From positions 1 to 5,925 of the forward strand of contig JANNXI010000200.1 of the NCBI GenBank assembly GCA_031409495.1: a stretch of DNA of 5,925 bases, read 5' to 3'. Source of the DNA: JANMDR01 sp031409495 (lineage in GTDB: Bacteria > Pseudomonadota > Gammaproteobacteria > Burkholderiales > Usitatibacteraceae). A program made the translations under genes and the position numbers. The notes below the pieces were generated by a model, which saw only the letters and a list, made by a program, of their open reading frames with translations, searched no databases and was not told where the DNA came from. Positions within the stretch are counted from its first letter, which is position 1. Each line of letters starts with the position of its first letter. Shown here piece after piece: positions 5,441 through 5,925 of this stretch.

Positions 5441-5925
5441 AATAAATGATCGCGATTTCAGTGTGGGGGAAATGATGAACTTTGACCTGCGTTTTAGTGA
5501 CAAAGAGATCACCGCTTGGGGTGGTATGGGCATCATGAATCGGATGCTCGATCACCTTGGGTTTGAATCAGCACTTTGCGCCGCAGGGTTGCCCCAACCG
5601 GGCAGCAATCTGGGTTACCGTCCGGAACAACTGATCACCCAATTTATGCTTTCGGTCTGGTGCGGTGCGAATCGCTTTGAGCACGGGGAAGTGACCCGAC
5701 ATGACCCTGTTTTGAGACAATTATTTGGATTTAAACGCATGGCTAATTTCAAAGCCGTCATGCGTTTATTTAAAAAATTCACGCACAGCACCAACGAGTC
5801 CGTGATGGATTCGTTATACCAGTGGATGTTTGGCCAGCTATCAATTAGCGGCATCACACTGGATCTTGATTCCACCGTCATGACCCGCTACGGCGCGCAG
5901 GAAGGTGCGGTACGAGATTACAACC
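5425..5925 (+). mobile_element. IS1380-family insertion sequence, left part only
   Basis: The element is recognised by its transposase (from 5472) and runs off the right edge. The left boundary is a guess. CCTAC at 5425 is offered because IS1380-family inverted repeats often begin with CC (ISEcp1 begins CCTAG) and end shortly before the transposase. CCTAC at 5436 is equally possible. The right inverted repeat and the target duplication are outside or not identifiable. Confidence 0.5.
5472..5925 (+). CDS. IS1380-family transposase, N-terminal part (cut by window edge)
   Basis: DDE-type transposase that cuts and joins the ends of its own insertion sequence. The first 151 codons are present without a stop or frameshift, against a usual length of about 400 to 460. 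Family features are the N-terminal GGMGIMNRMLDHLGF segment (residues about 17-31), YRPEQLITQFMLSVWCGANR (about 53-72), and ITLDLDSTVMTRYGAQEGAV (about 128-147), in which Asp131 or Asp133 of LDLDST is the first catalytic acid and YGAQEGA is typical of IS1380. The remaining acidic residues lie beyond the edge. GGGGGA at 5465-5470 is the ribosome binding site; with the adjacent ATGs at 5472 and 5475 the second has the more normal spacing. The element lies just behind a terminator, away from any visible gene. Whether the complete copy is intact cannot be seen. Confidence 0.92.
   Translation, partial: MMNFDLRFSDKEITAWGGMGIMNRMLDHLGFESALCAAGLPQPGSNLGYRPEQLITQFMLSVWCGANRFEHGEVTRHDPVLRQLFGFKRMANFKAVMRLFKKFTHSTNESVMDSLYQWMFGQLSISGITLDLDSTVMTRYGAQEGAVRDYN

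Noticed and set aside
5615..5881. Minus-strand 88-codon frame at the right edge
   Set aside because: It overlaps the continuous transposase frame with its clear IS1380 motifs on the plus strand.

Overview
The window looks like a piece of a betaproteobacterial chromosome. This is inferred mainly from the AhpC sequence, which carries the PAAFTFNCPTE form of the active-site motif and a GLALRGTFVI segment that I associate with Burkholderiales-type AhpC. Moderate G+C and a large exported protein with a DUF11 module fit this. The genus cannot be fixed from the sequence.

Layout. Positions 1-1247 (minus strand) hold a peroxide-defence operon: ahpC (complete) followed by ahpF (only its first 182 codons are inside the window). 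A strong stem-loop lies between them and a leader with two inverted repeats lies upstream of ahpC. AhpC reduces peroxides and AhpF re-reduces AhpC from NADH. Positions 1248-2593 carry no intact gene. Beyond the ahpC promoter area, this stretch reads on the plus strand as a series of decayed gene pieces: a hydrophobic fragment that still ends at a good terminator, fragments of FAD-dependent hydroxylases in an unexpected order, and an unrecognised protein broken by a frameshift.

Positions 2720-5167 (plus strand) encode an 815-residue exported protein. It has a signal peptide, an N-terminal beta-rich domain, a DUF11-type domain, and two copies of a 208-residue module that are in exact register 840 bp apart and separated by a Pro/Val-rich linker. 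It has 12 cysteines, eight of them in conserved positions of the two modules. A textbook rho-independent terminator follows at 5275-5317. The right edge (from 5472) is the N-terminal part of an IS1380-family transposase, so the locus borders a mobile element.

The ahp operon is ordinary and confidently named. The exported protein is the least described item: its modular design is clear but its function is not. I did not find evidence for a defence system, CRISPR array, tRNA, rRNA or other new multi-gene system here.
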